64,000 bases of DNA from Ascaphus truei (GCA_036426205.1 CM071568.1:220518442-220582441); one strand, 5' to 3'; numbered from the stretch's first letter, positions 32,780 to 47,603 are shown. Program-made: numbers and translations. Notes: a model not told the origin generated them from the sequence alone.

Positions 32780-35085
32780 TTTTCTGTATTCTCTATTCTC
32801 TGGATGCCACCACCCACAGATGGCTGGCGGCCCTTTCAAACTACCGGTTCACCCTGAAGTACAAACAGGGGCCCCTGAATATCGGAGCTGATGCCCTATC
32901 CAGAAGACCAGGACTGGATACCACCCCGGATGACGACCTCTGGGAGAAAATCCCTGGACCAGGAATTCAGGCTATGTGCGCAACCGCAGCCATCGTGGAA
33001 GATAAAGTAGCCTTCTCTGAACTGAGGGTCATGGATTTCTTGGGGTGCCAATCCAAGGCTATTCCTGCAGCCTACTGTAACCCAGAGGGAATGAACATCG
33101 CCCCTAACAAGATCGAGTTGGAAGGATCTAGTCAATAGCAAATACGGGATCCAGTGGCCGGCATAATCCGCCAGATAGTCTAGCAAAACAAGCCTGCATT
33201 ACTGAAACAGCGACATGGTTGCTTTACTAATGCGAGAGGTGGACAAATTCGACAATGGTCTACTCTATCAGGTGGTGCAGTACCATAACCACCCGGATAG
33301 AAGGCAATTTGTCCTAACTAAGAACCTGCAACATATGGTTCTGAGATCACTACACGATGAACATGCCCATCTCGGTGTGAATAAGACCTTCGGGTTGATA
33401 TGAGACCGATTCTTCTGGCCACTCATGAGAGAGTCGGTTGAACACCACTGCCGCTGCTCTCAGTGCATCCAGCACAAGACTCTTCCCACCAGAGCCACTC
33501 CAATGGCACACCTGAAGAGCTGGACATTGTATGCATGGACTTTCTGTGTATCGAACTAATCACCCGAGGCATCGGCAACATGTTAGTTATCACCGACCAT
33601 TACACCCGCTATGCCCAAGCCATCCCCACCAAAGACCAGAAGGCCATCACAGTGGCAAGGATTCTGTGGGATAAGTACTTTGTACTTCCCAATCACCTGC
33701 ATTCAGATCAAGGGCGGGGCTTTGAGAGTAAACTCATTAGGGAGTTGTTGAACTGCTCAACATTACCAAGTCCCGAACAACGCCTTACCATCCGGAGGGA
33801 GATTCTCTGCAGGAGAGGTTCAACAGGACCCTCCTCGATATGCTTGGCACCCTGAAAGGCTTTCAGAAGAGTGAGTGGAGCAAGCATGTGGAATCCCTGG
33901 TACACAGGCGGCACATTTTATTTGAGTGCGGCTAGCTCCGCAAGCCTGGGGATGCCCCGGCATGCTAGCCGCACTCCCTCGGCGTGCCGCGCGTCATCGG
34001 CGTGCCGCGCGTCATCGACGCGCGGTCACGCGTCATCGGGTGCCTGCGCCCCCTGCACGCGTGTCCAGGGCTCCCCGAGGGAGCCCTGGTGTCCCACGAT
34101 GTGGGGGACGGCGGCAGGGGGTTCCGGGGGACCCGGCGGACCCGGCAGCGGGGAGGAGAAAGCCCCGATCGGAGGGCGCTCCTCCGTGTCTTCGGCGCGC
34201 GCCCGGCACCCTCTGGCGCGCGCCAGGTTACTGCTGCGGCCGAGAATGGGCAAATGCTCAAATAAACTCGGCCGCAGCAGTACATGCTTATAACTGTACT
34301 CGGCACGAGTCTACTGGATTCTCTCCCTACTTCCTCATGATCTGGCGAGAAGCATGGCTGCATGTATCGACCGACGGTGTACCCAACACAACACACTTCC
34401 GATATGTGCAATGGCTCCAAGGAAGCCTGCAACAAGCCTATCAGCTGGCAGAAAAGTCTTCCACTCATCTGAGTGCTAACAACAAAAGACACTACAACCA
34501 TAAGGTCCGTCATTAGGAAATTCGTCCTGGAGACGCCATACTCCTCCGTAAAATCGGAATCCCCTGTAAACACAAATTGGCCAAGTGTTGGCGAGACAAA
34601 GTGTTTGAAGTTGAGTCACAGATGCCGGGCCTGCCGGTCTACCGCATAAAAGACGCGGATAGCAGGGTAATGGTCTGGCACCGGAATCATCTCCTGCCTG
34701 TCCCACAAGTGGGGGATTACGAGCCAGCGTTAGAGGCTACACCATTGGATGGTGAGCCAGAAAGATCCGAAGATGGTGAAGAAACAGTGAATGAAACCAC
34801 CGAGGATCCACTGGAAGGACCCTCTCAAAGGTCACCCAGAAATCAAGGGGCACCGCCCGAAGGAGCTATGGGTAATGGGCCCAGACAACAGACATCTACT
34901 TCAGTGGCTCCGATGAGCCTCCCTTTGTACCCCAGAAGTCCTTGCTTCATATCCCAAAGAGACATTACAGAGACACCAGTACCCCCAATGGGAGAGGCTG
35001 GGCCTCAAGAATACGAACAGTACTCCCCAGAGGGAGTTGAAGAAGGACTTCGCAGAAGCAAACGTGCTAGGCACTCTCCCATCGG
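32780..35085 (+). pseudogene. Second Ty3/gypsy pol remnant (RNase H end, integrase, extension)
   Basis: 5'-truncated pol. The end of RNase H is at about 32,804-32,915 ('WLAALSNYRFTLKYKQG', 'GADALSRRP'). A linker follows, then the integrase zinc domain at about 33,345 ('SLHDEHAHLGV') and 'CSQCIQ'. The DDE core comes next: 'MDFLCIE', 'DHYTRYAQA' and the second Asp in 'HSDQGRGFES' at about 33,705. The Glu region near 33,815 is out of frame. A Chapaev-like MITE interrupts the core at 33,905-34,280; the frame would rejoin without it. Downstream are the SH3-like domain ('VWHRNHLLPV') and an extension ending near 35,085. Several frameshifts and stops make it inactive. Homologous to, but clearly different from, the 4,691 copy. 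Confidence 0.9.
33905..34280. mobile_element. GC-rich Chapaev-like MITE, TACA target duplication
   Basis: Left end 'caggcggcacattttatttg' and right end 'ataaactcggccgcagcag', flanked by TACA on both sides (33,901-33,904; 34,281-34,284). Inner pairing includes 'gtgcggctagc' with 'gctagccgcac' near the left end and 'ctgcggccgag' with 'ctcggccgcag' near the right end. Very GC-rich against its host. The target is inside the integrase reading frame, which proves insertion into a formerly open gene. Copies: 40,793-41,175 and 48,879-49,238. Confidence 0.85.
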
Positions 35086-35321
35086 GTAGCCTACAATTCT
35101 TTTGGGGCACCCCATTATGAGGCTCAACAGTGGTCTCGCAGTAAGATCAAGTCGGTCATAGTAATGTTTACTGAGATGTATAACTTGATGTAAAGCCAAT
35201 TTATATGCTAAGTTGTACATATGATACTGCATTTTATTATATAACTTGTTGTGTGGTTATGGTTATATATGTGTTACGCTGTGCCTAAGTGGGGTCGTTG
35301 GTCTTTTCACCAGGGGGAGAG

Positions 35322-36240
35322 TATAGCTTGGGTCCCCCTACCTCTGGTTGCAGTTGCGTCTGGCAGCGGAGGCTGGGAGAGGAGCGTGGGGAGGTTGCGG
35401 CAGGAGACCCGGTCACTGGAGGCTACCGGTGGCTCACCTTGGAGGGTGTCGCCATCTTGACTATGATCGCGCATACGCGAGATGCCGCGCATGCGCAGTG
35501 TAGGTGCACGAAGCGGCCATAGCAGAGAAGGTCCTCCGTGGGAACTACAAGCCCAAGCAGCCCCTGGGGCTGCAGCTCAAATGGTACAAACCAGCCAATA
35601 GGGCTACAGTATTCTCCCTGCTGAAGATATAGATACATTTTGCACGCTAGGAGCACGGCAGTCGGAGCTTGACCAGGATAGGGTAGGTTGTATGTGCAGG
35701 GCATCTGTGACCCCTGCACTAGGACAGAGACCCTCTTAGGCCCCAGCTAGGCCCTGACTCCCCTCAGCTTGTGGTCGGTGCAGGGACAGACCCAGTAGTT
35801 AGGGACACTGCCCCTGTAGTACCAGTGGGAGGGACACAGAGGCGAACTGACAATCCGGTAGTCAGGGACCAGACCACCATACAGAGAGTGAGTAAGAGAC
35901 AATTACGGTGGGACACTCCTGCTGGACACCACCCAACGTGGAGGCGAACTCATCGCTGACGACGATGGTGTGGGACCGGGCGGTCCTTTGGTCTACTGTC
36001 GCACTACCGGGTGCTGGAGTATCCGGCAGGTATCAACAAGTGCACCAACTTTACACACGTTAGTTGTGGGCAACACTGTCTCCCACATTGGGTGGATATT
36101 GGGTCCTGTGGCTGGGTTATCCAACATAGTAGGATCCTGTGCAGTTGGAGACACTGTCACCAGACGGATAAGACACACCCCAGACTCCCAGCAGCGGAGG
36201 CTGGGTCCTCCTGTGAGCCACATGTAACGCACCACACAAA
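35322..36240 (+). mobile_element. LTR of the second gypsy element
   Basis: Follows the purine tract 'cagggggagag' and starts 'tatagcttgggtccccctac'. It contains 'gccatcttgac', 'gcgcatgcgcagtg' and 'gtgcaccaacttta', in the order seen in the 6,384 LTR. The 3' boundary is uncertain: I place it at 'cacatgtaacgca' near 36,230, but similarity could extend further. An indel-rich copy is at 42,221-43,140. Confidence 0.65.
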
Positions 36241-37084
36241 CCGAAGCCACCATATCTCCCAGGGCATGGGGGAAAGTGCACTACATATCTATAAAGAATT
36301 ATGTTGATTCATTCATTCATCCTTCAATGAATCTACATATCAGAACCTACAGAGGATAATAACTTAAGTATCTACAGTACCATTTGTAAGTAACTATCCT
36401 TCTGTGACAAGGAACACCAAGGCATCTCAGAAACAAATCAAGGTAAACTATTTCAATTTCAAGCATACTTGCAGATGGACACCCAACCTACCAACAAATA
36501 AAACATATATTTAAACATAGATCCTGTATCTACATCATAGTAAAGTGTTTTGCTATTTTGTGTTGCTACTTTTCTAGCTCAGCACAAGCATTACCATGAT
36601 TTTTTTTTTTGTAATTGAAGGTAAGGCAATTAGTTGAGTTAGCTTGGCTGCTTAACAATATTTATCAGAGGAAACTAATTTACTTTGTATCATGGTACCG
36701 TCCACGCCTCTGGCTCCCAGCTGTAATTAATAAAATGACTACATGTTACTCTTACAATATTAGTTAAAAAGAATAATGCAAGAACTCACTTGTTTATCTG
36801 TTTTTGATCGAGAATATAAATCACCCTTAAGCTTTTATTGTTCCTAAATATGACAGCTTGTTCTAATTGTAATTAATTGTAATTAATTTAAGTAGCTCAG
36901 TTGGCTTTGATTGACTAAACTTAGAGTAGATGAAAAATGTGTAATTTCATAAGCAGCTGCTGAATAGCTTGACTTTGACTAAACCAATGTACTGTAAGGA
37001 TCAGAACACGACTAGGAACTGCTCCTTCAAAGTGCAATGTTTACTGTAAGTATTATTATTATTATTATTATTATTAATAATAAT
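36241..37084. other. AT-rich flank shared by both duplicate copies
   Basis: No gene recognised. The sequence is repeated almost base for base at 43,145-44,000, showing that the duplicated unit reaches well beyond the retroelement. Confidence 0.6.
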
Positions 37085-37364
37085 AATACCTGAAGAACAG
37101 GGCATTACTGGCTGAAAGAGTTGAAGGCCTGAGGCGAAGCAGGGGGACTTTAATACAGTAATACCCTGTTCTGAGGGGATTATCACTATTATAGGCTAAA
37201 TGTAGGCTTATTTTTATTTTAATTTATTTTTACATTTTACATTTTCATAAAAAAGATAGACACTTTTGTAGTCATATTGATTTTTATCAGCATGATTGTT
37301 TACATGATTTTGCTTTTATTGCAAGTTTATTAAAAGAAAATTGTACATACACACATCCTCCCCC

Positions 37365-37407
<43 letters not shown>

Positions 37408-37410
37408 GTC
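37085..37410. mobile_element. Hairpin-capped TIR element with CA core, left half only
   Basis: Left hairpin 'gaacagggcattactg' with 'cagtaataccctgttc' (about 37,095-37,172), then 'ctattataggctaaatg', then a (CA)n tract at 37,370-37,405. The right half found in the copies at 24,750 and 43,995 is missing; after the CA tract comes 'gtgtctatctgcgagctcc', twice in tandem, and unique DNA. Confidence 0.75.
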
Positions 37411-38732
37411 TATCTGCGAGCTCCGTGTCTATCTGCGAGCTCCGTGTCTATCAGAAGCAGAGGTGGCAGTATGATCCCATACTCTGTATTTCTTTATGTG
37501 GTAGTGTGCATGATTTTTGGGAAGCAGTGAGGAAGTCCTAAAGATAAAAAAAAAAAAGTCTGATTAAAATAATGAAGCGAGACATGATTGCATTGACGGG
37601 CATTGTGAGATCGGTGTGTTTGTGATGGCTGGGGTCAGCATAGGGGGAGCAGGAGGTGCTGCGGGGCAGGAAACCGCGCAGGCTGCGGCAGTGTGTGAGA
37701 TCTGGGGCTGTACTAAAGCTCTCACGGAGTAGTCTAGCCTCTGGGAATGCCGTGTGCCGCCTGCGCTAATGACAGGGCTTGCCTGGTAATTAAAGCAAAA
37801 TCACTGAGGACCTTTTCTTCTCAGACAGCGGCAGCATCCTGTGATTAATCCCCGGCACGGCACCTCGCTCTAATGAGGCCTACCGCAGGGGACAAACGGG
37901 GGAGGGGATGCACCACCAGACGCTTCTTATTAAAGAACAAATAAGGCCCCGAGCCCCCTCCCATAGAAATTTCCTGGGACAGCAATACAGGAGGCATAGC
38001 ACACAACGCACATCGCCTGCAACACGTGGTGTGTGTTCCTGTGGCTCTTCCCTTCAGGGGAGCAGAAAGGAGGGGAGAAGCACATGAACGCTGAGAAGGA
38101 GAATTAGATAATTAATCCCTTCACCGTCAGAGACCTGGATGGCCAGCTCAGCAGAGCAGTTATACTGCGCCTCACCTACCCATTAGAATTAACCCATTCA
38201 CTGCATTCCCAGAGCAAGGAAGATGTGGCAGTAAATACCGACACCGTTCACTCTGTTCAAGGCGAAGGATAAGGATTACTGGCGTTTGTAAACATGCAAA
38301 GTTCAAGCAGCCGTATTGGTCGTGGAGAAGGATAGATTCATTGCAGTTTGTGGTACCTTTTTATGGGACCATTAGAGTTCTTAATAGATACATTTATAGT
38401 GTACAAAACGTTCAAAACCTCACAAGTCTCTGTAAATGCACGGTTATTACTTGCCAGTCCACACGAGAGACTGGTGAGCTTCAAAATCTCTCACTACATT
38501 TTCATCCATTACCCAAAATATATCCCAACCTACAACCAATCTAAACATAGATCACAAATTGTGATCGAATGTTAAATACACGCACAATTTGGTACCTACT
38601 AATCAATGTTTATAATACCAGAAATGAAAGGGGAGCCGTCATGGAGCCGATCATATAATTGTAGATGTAAAGATGGAGCTGGAAAGGAACGGTTCTGAAG
38701 AATCAGATTAAGAATCACAACCCAATATGGTT
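37411..38732. other. Unique DNA, no repeat recognised
   Basis: This 1.3 kb is the least repetitive mid-window stretch. Around 37,740-37,930 it has moderate GC and clustered TAAT/ATTA-type motifs ('ggtaattaaagc', 'gtgattaatccc', 'ctaatgaggcc'). No open frame resembles a protein. It could be conserved regulatory sequence, but nothing here proves it. Confidence 0.35.
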
Positions 38733-38970
38733 AGGGTGACCAGATTTTCTTAATGAAAAACCGGGACACAGTAAAAAATTATTTATAAAACAAATTACAT
38801 CACGTGACGCCCCCCGTTGCCATGACGAGACACTAACGACAGGCGGTGACATGTTGCCATGACAATGGTGCATCACGTGATGCCTCGGCGCCATAATGCG
38901 TCATGACCCACACACACCCAGAGCCACTGACCCACACACACACCCACTGACCTACACACACAACCATTGA

Positions 38971-39046
<76 letters not shown>

Positions 39047-39463
39047 CCAGTCACACACACACACACAGAGCCAGTCACACACACAACAACAAACAGAGCC
39101 AGTCACACACACACACACACACACAAACAAGCCACCACAACACACAACACACACACACAGCCAGTCACACACACACCACACACAGACCAGTAACACACAC
39201 ACTCCAGACAGTCACACACACAACCACACAAACACACACACCAGCACACACACACACAACACAAACACAAAACACAAAAACACAACCACACACACACAGA
39301 CCAGACACACACCACAGAGCCGTTCACACACTGACCCCAAAACACACACACACAACACACCACACACAACACACACACACACACACCACACACACACACA
39401 CACCACACACACACACCAGCCAGTCACACACACACAGAGCCACACACACACAACCACGTCACA

Positions 39464-39503
<40 letters not shown>

Positions 39504-40196
39504 CACACACACACACACAGACACACACACACACACCACACCAACAAGTGACTACACACACACACACACAACACCAGAGACACACACAACTGTAGCACAC
39601 ACCAATGTGAACCACACACATATGTGGACACAACATACTGTGACACACACACTAGTGCACACACACAACCAGACTGTACCACACACACACACATAAGACA
39701 CACACAAACCTGTGCCAACAACCATACTGGACACACCACACACACAGGGAGCCACTGACCCACAAAGAGCACTGACCCACACACTCTCAGTCACCACACC
39801 ACTCACAGAGCCACACACACATCCTGCTATGAGAAGGAAAGGCAGCATCAGTGTGCTTGAACTCCAACCAGTCCCTTGAGCCCGCATCCTGCAAAGCCCC
39901 CGCACTGGCTTCCTCAGACTACAAACCAATCCCCAGCGGGGGCCCGGCGTCCTACAAAGACCCGCCCCCCGCACCTCAACCAATCCCTGGCGGGCCGGCC
40001 GGCTTCTACAAAAGCCCAAAACCCCCCCGGCATTTGCCAATCATCACCGGCTACCGCATCTTCTCCTAACCGCCCCGCCTCGCGCAGCCCCCCCGCATCT
40101 GCTACAAGCAAGCGGGAACAGGGCCAAAAAACCGGGGACGGACGGCCCAACCGGGGGATAGGAATGAAAAAAAAACAGGGAACGAATGGTCACCCT
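38733..40196. mobile_element. 'agggtgacca' TIR element filled with CA satellite
   Basis: Ends are 'agggtgaccagattttct' (38,733) and 'gaatggtcaccct' (to 40,196), sharing a 10-bp perfect inverted terminus. Between them is 38,915-39,800: (CA)n and 'gccagtcacacacacacaca' units, then 'catactgtgacacac' units like those at 21.2-23.2 kb. The right internal part, 39,840-40,110, is GC-rich ('ggcgggccggccggcttc'). No clear target duplication and no transposase. Confidence 0.6.
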
Positions 40197-40666
40197 CAAA
40201 ATGGTGGATGCACAGGCAAAAGAAAACGTTTGTTGATTTGGACATTTGGTGAATGATATGCTGATGAATAACATTGTTTTTACTTGCTGCCCGAGTGGAA
40301 TGTAAGGAATAGGTCTCCTCCTCCTATTAAAAACACACAGGAAAGGTTAAGTTTGAAAATAAAGAAACAGAAGGTGTTGCTCGCAGAACCACACATCAAG
40401 GGGGGCAGCCTGTGATTTAAACCAATACTTATTTGCATGGTCCCGACACAGTATTGAGGACGATAAATGACGCGCGATTGTCATGTTGAATGCTTGCTAT
40501 ATATGAGTCCAAAAAAATAATAATAGCAAGCTAATAATGAATTTTTGGAGATCACCAAGAATATAATTGTCACCGGCCTTCAGGGGACTTCAGGTATTCC
40601 CAACAACAAAAAGGAGGACAACCGGCCTGCCACAAGCCTCGTTTTTGCAGGCACCTTGGCATTTAC
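40197..40666. other. No gene recognised
   Basis: Short AT-rich segment between the CA element and the start of the duplicated block. No motif found. Confidence 0.4.
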
Positions 40667-42064
40667 GAACAACGCCTTAACATCCGGAGGGAGATTTCTG
40701 AGGAGAGGTTCAACAGGACCCTCCTCGATATCTTGGCACCCTGAAAGGCTTTCAGAAAGAGTGAGTGGAGACATGTGGAATCCCTGGTACACAGGCGGCA
40801 CATTTATATTTGAGTGCGGCAGCTCCTTGCAAGCCTGGGATTGCCCCGGCATGCTAGCCGCACTCCCTCGGGTGCCGCGCGTCATCGGAGTGCGCCGCGT
40901 CATCGACAGCGCGGTCACGCGCTAATCGGGTGCCTGCGCCCCTGCACGCGGTCCAGGGATCCCCGAGGGGAGCCACTTGGTGGCCCACGATGTGGGGACG
41001 GCGGCCAGGGGGTTCCGGGGGGACCCCGGCGGACCCGGCAGCGGGGAGGAGAAAGCCCCGATCGGAGGGCGTCCTCCGTAGTCTTCGGCGCGCGCCCGGC
41101 ACCCTCTGGCGCGCGCCAGGTTAATGTGCGGCCGAGAATGGGCAAATGCTCAAATAAAACTCGGCCGCCAAGCAGTACATGCTTATAACTGTAATAGGCA
41201 CGAGTCTATGGATCTCTCCCTACTTCCTCATGATCTCGGCGAGAAGCATGGCTGCAATGTATCGACCGACGGTGTGTACCCAACACAACACACTTCCGAT
41301 ATGTGCAATGGCTCCAAGGAAGCCTGCAAACAAGCCTATCAGCTGGCAGAAAAGTCTTCCACTCATTGAGTGCTAACAACAAAAGACACTACAACATAAA
41401 GGTCAGTCATTAGGAAATTCGTCTGGAGACGCCATACTCCTCGTTAAAACTCGGAATACCCCGTAAACACAAATTGGCAAAGTGTTGGCGACGACAAAGG
41501 TGTTTGAAGTTGAGTCACAGATGCCGGGCTGCGGTCTACCGCATATAAAAGACGCGGATAGGCAGGGAATGGTCTGGAACCGGAATCATTCTCCTGCCTG
41601 TCCCACAAGTGGGGGAATTAGAGCCCAGCGTTAGAGGCTACACAATTGGATGGTGAGCCAGAAGATCCGAAGATGGTGAAGAAGAAACAGTGAATGAAAC
41701 CACCGAGGATCCACTGGAAGGACCCTCTGCAAAGGTCACCCAGAAATCAGGGCACCGCCGAAGAGGAGCTATGGGTAATGGGGCCAGACAACAGACATCT
41801 ACTTTCAGTGGATCCGTGAGCCTCCCTTGTACACCAGAAGTCCTTGCTCATATCCCCAAAGAGACATTACAGAGACACCAGTACCCCCAATGGGAGAGGG
41901 CTGGGCCTCAAGAATACGAACAGTACTCCCCAGAGGAGTTGAAGAAGAAGGACTTCGCAGAAGCAAAAGTGCTAGGCACTTCCCATCGGGTAGCCTACAA
42001 TTCTTTTGGGGCACCCCAGTATGAGGCTCAACAGTGGTCTCGCAGTAAGATCAAGTCGGTCTAG
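40667..42064 (+). pseudogene. Duplicate gypsy integrase/extension, many frameshifts
   Basis: Copy of 33,775-35,160. It retains recognisable pieces in changing frames ('ESMDLSLLPHDL' region near 41,200, 'TTEDPLEGPS' at about 41,697, 'EYEQYSPEE' near 41,920). The frameshifts are single-base and dense, unlike the few in the first copy, consistent with sequence error. Confidence 0.8.
40793..41175. mobile_element. Chapaev-like MITE, duplicate copy
   Basis: Same insertion as 33,905-34,280, with the same TACA flanks (40,789-40,792; 41,176-41,179), so it was copied with the block and is not an independent insertion. Confidence 0.85.
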
Positions 42065-42220
42065 TAATGTTTATGAGATGATAAGTGATGTAAACCCAAA
42101 TTAATGCTAAGTTGTACATAGGATACTGCTTTTATTATATAACTGTTTGTGTGGTTTGGTTAACGATGTGTTACGCTGTGACCTAAGTGGGGGTACGTTG
42201 GTCTTTTCACCAGGGGAGAG

Positions 42221-43140
42221 TATAGCTTGGGTCCCCCTACCTCTGGTTGCAGTTGAGTCTGGCAGCGGAGGCTGGCGACGGGAGGAGCGGGGGAGAGGAG
42301 GTTGCGGCCAGGAGACCCGGTTCACTGGAGGCAACGGTGGCTCACCTTGGAGGGTGTCGCCATTTGCTTGATAGCGCATACGCAGGGGATGCCCGGCATG
42401 CGCAGGTAGGCACGAAGCGGGCCATAGCAGAGAAGGTCCTCCGTGGGAACTACAAGCCCAAGCAGCCCCTGGGGCTGCAGCTCAAATGGTACAAACCAGC
42501 CATAGGGCTACAGTATTCTCCTTGCTGAAGATATAGATACATTTTGCACGCTAGGAGCACGGCAGTCGGAGCTTGACCAGGATAGGGTAGGTTGTATTGT
42601 GCAGGGATTTGTGACCCCATGCACTAGGCAAGAGACCCTCTTAGGCCCAGCTAGGCCCTGACTCCCCTCAGCTTGTGGTCGGTGCAGGACAGACCCAGTA
42701 GTTAGGGCCATGCCCCTGTAGTACAGTGGGAGGCGACACAAGAGGCGAACTGACAATCCGGTAGTCATGGGACCAGACCACATACAGAGAGTGAGTAAGA
42801 GACAATTACGGTGGGACACTCCTGCTGGGACACCACCCAACGTGGAGGCGAAACTCATCGCTGACGACGATGGTGTGGGACCGGGCGGTCCTTTGGTCTA
42901 CTGTCGTCTCACTACCGGGTGCTGGAGTATCCGGCAGGATCAACAAGTGCACCAACTTTACACAGTTAGTTGTGGGCAACAAACTGTACTCCAACATTGG
43001 GTGGGATATTGGGTCCTGTGGCTGGGGATCCAACACATAGTAGGATCCTGTGCAGTTGGAGCACACTGTCACCAGACGGATAAGGAACACCCCAGACTCC
43101 CAGCAGCGGAGGCTGGGTTCATCCTGTGACGCCACATGTA
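42221..43140 (+). mobile_element. Gypsy LTR, duplicate copy
   Basis: Copy of the 35,322 LTR: begins 'tatagcttgggtccccctac' after the purine tract and ends near 'gccacatgtaacgca'. Indels relative to the first copy occur throughout. Confidence 0.7.
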
Positions 43141-43994
43141 ACGCACCACACAAACCGAGAGCCACCATATCTCCCAGGGCATGGGGGAAAGTGCACTACA
43201 TATCCTATAAAGATTATGTTGATTAATTCATTCATCCTTCAATTGAAATCTACATATCAGAACCTACCGAGGCTAATAATTTAAGTATCTACAGTACCAT
43301 TGCTAAGTAACTATCCTTCTGGGGACAAGGAACACCAAGGAATCTCAGAAACAAATCAAGGTTAAAACTATTTCAATTCAAGCATACTTGCAGATGACAC
43401 CCAACTACCAACAAATAAAACATAGATTTAAAAAAGATCCTGTATCTACATCATAGTAAACGTGTTTTTGCTATTTTGTGTTGCTACTTTCTAGCTCAGC
43501 ACAGAATTACCATGATTTTTTTTTTTTAATTGAAGGTAAGGGCACATTAGTTGAGTTAGCTTGGCTGCTTAACAATATTTATCGAGGCAAACTAATTTAT
43601 TTGTATCATGGTACCGTCACGCCTCTGGCTCCAGTGTAATTTAATAAAAGACTACATGTTATCTTACAATATAGTTAAAAAGAATAATGCAAGAGAACTC
43701 ACCTGGTTATCTGTTTTGATCGAGAATATAAATCACCCTTAAGCTTTTATTGTTCCTAAATTGAAAGCTTGTTCTAAGCGTAATTATTGTAGTAATTAAT
43801 TTAAGTAGCTCAGTTGGCTTTGATTGACTAAAATTAGAGTAGATGAAAAATGGTAATTTCATAAGCAGCTGCTGAATAGCTTGACTTTGACTACCAACCA
43901 ATGTACTGTAAGGATCAGAACACGACTAGGAACTGCTCCTTCAAAGTGCAATGTTGTAATGTGTAAGTATAGTAGTATTATTATTATGATAATG

Positions 43995-45700
<1,706 letters not shown>

Positions 45701-46301
45701 TGTTACAAGCCAAGCTACATTATTACTGTGTGGCCTGAAGATATTTGAAGTTGGTCAATCATGCTTGTTTAGCCATCTTTGAATGGAATGTATTTAGAAA
45801 TATTGTGTAAGATGTAATGTTTATCCTGGTGTTTATATCCTTTGGTTTCAGTCTTTTCATTTAAATGTTTCCACAATGTATTTTTTTTAAAAACTATTTA
45901 GAATATGCATACTGGCATTCTTTTAGAGAAGAAAAAGTAGAGTGCATGCCATTAACCAACTCCAATTCATATAGATTGCAGAAGAACATCTTTTTTATTG
46001 TAGGACAGAAAGTTGTAAAAAATAGATTGCTACTAATTAAAAATGCACAGGATACAACTTTTGTTTAATGTACTTCCTTGCATTGAATGCATGTACTCTG
46101 CAAATCAAAGCATTTTTTCTGGAATAAATAATAGCCATTTTGAACACATCTCTCGTAAAATTCCTCAATTGCCACAGCAAACCATACACAAATATGAGAC
46201 TATTTATCAAAGTCTCCAAGTTGCGCAATTGATGTAAATAAGATTAGCAAAACTGATTATATCACAATATTACAATGGTGCCAATGAGTGCTGCCACAAT
46301 G
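45701..46301. other. AT-rich, no gene recognised
   Basis: No repeat, domain or terminal structure seen. Confidence 0.4.
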
Positions 46302-46303
46302 TA

Positions 46304-46516
46304 CAGCGCAACCACCTTATAACACTGTGCTTGGGGTCCAAAGAATCACATCGCGCTATAAGCGGATCGTGTAAGAAATAATGTACAATTGTATGCATTG
46401 TACAATAAAGTATTTAAGATACCAATAATTGTGATACAAAAATCGGGAGCCACAATTGCATCGCATTATAAGCGGATTCGAGTTGTAACGGATCGTGTTA
46501 TAACAGGGTTGAGCTG
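46304..46516. mobile_element. TA-flanked MITE (Tc1/mariner type)
   Basis: Left end 'cagcgcaaccaccttataac' and right end 'gttataacagggttgagctg' are inverted, with TA on both sides (46,302-46,303; 46,517-46,518). The right part, with 'gggagccac', 'ataagcggattcg' and 'gttgtaacggatcg', recurs at 48,088 and 48,772. Confidence 0.75.
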
Positions 46517-46545
46517 TATTGGGTGTACACAACACCAAAAATATG

Positions 46546-47404
46546 TGTAGCCCATGGACCCCAGGGCAATCGCAGATCAGCCCCCCTAGCCTGTACTAGG
46601 GTCTGGCTACGTGGCTGAGTGTGGTGCATACCTGCTGGCAACAGGAGGGCCTGGTCTCCCGCGATGGTATGGGGGATGACAGGAACAGGTTTCTGGGGTG
46701 GATGCCTTCGTTCTTTTCTAGTGGTGCAGCGCCTCCATCTCTGGTAAGCCCCAGGAATGTGGGGTGGAATCCTTACAGAGAGTATTCCCACACAGGGATG
46801 AGAGATTCCAGTTTCACACTAATGTCTCTTTAAATAGCAGCAGCAGCAGCTCTTTATTCACACAGCAGCAAGATCAGCAACAATAGCATACAGGATCACC
46901 AGTCAGGTACAGATTGTATAATCCAACCAGACTGCTCTCCCTCATTATGGTATCTTCCCCTGCCACCACCCCAGGCCAAGGGCACCCAGGGTCGAGATAG
47001 CTCTTCCCTCCCCCCCTAATCAGGATGAGAGGCATTGCTACGCCTCACTGCACTGTAGTTCTAGCAGCCCTACTCATAGGCTTCTCCTTCTCCAACTGTA
47101 CCCTTACTGACTGTCACACTGGACCAGCCAGGGTCACACTCTAAACTCACACTGTAAACTGACTTCTCTAAACAGACTCACTCTAAGACTAACTCTATAT
47201 AGGCAGTGCACTGCTCTTTTTGATATCAGCAGCCCCCTCCCCTGTGTCTCTTGCCTTAGATACAGGGTCAGATGACCTACCTCCACCACTCAGAGCAGTG
47301 CTTGAAGTGGGGGAAACCCATGATAACTTCTGGCAGCCTGCCCTTACCAGGACTTATACAAGAAGGAGGAAAGAACTATAGCCCAATTTCTTACCAAGGC
47401 TACA
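46546..47404 (-). mobile_element. Solo LTR, 'tgtagcc' gypsy-like family
   Basis: Plus-strand ends 'tgtagcccatgg' and 'accaaggctaca'. On the minus strand it begins 'tgtagccttggtaagaaatt', as does the LTR at 52,588. It has 'gaataaagagctgctgctgc' (polyadenylation motif, near 46,845) and then 'agatggaggcgctgc'. About 859 bp; flanks 'atatg' and 'catgc' do not form a clear duplication. Confidence 0.8.
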
Positions 47405-47599
47405 CATGCAAGGAAAACAGACTACAAAAGGCGCAAATCAATGACCACAGGTGAATGGACAGATAACACCTGTGGGATAAATAGCGTTGAATGTCCTTGA
47501 AAGAGTCCCTGGATGAGGTAAGACCTATAAATGAGAAAGATGCAAATATAGTGAAGTACGTTTTATGTATCAATAAAAGCGCAAGACAAATGGCTACTT
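47405..47599. other. No feature seen
   Basis: Short spacer between the LTR and a foldback element. Confidence 0.4.
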
Positions 47600-47603
47600 A
47601 CTA

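Noticed and set aside
33926..34573. 196-202-codon frames spanning the Chapaev-like MITE and integrase
   Set aside because: They join unrelated GC-rich MITE sequence to integrase frames; an accident of composition, not a fusion gene.
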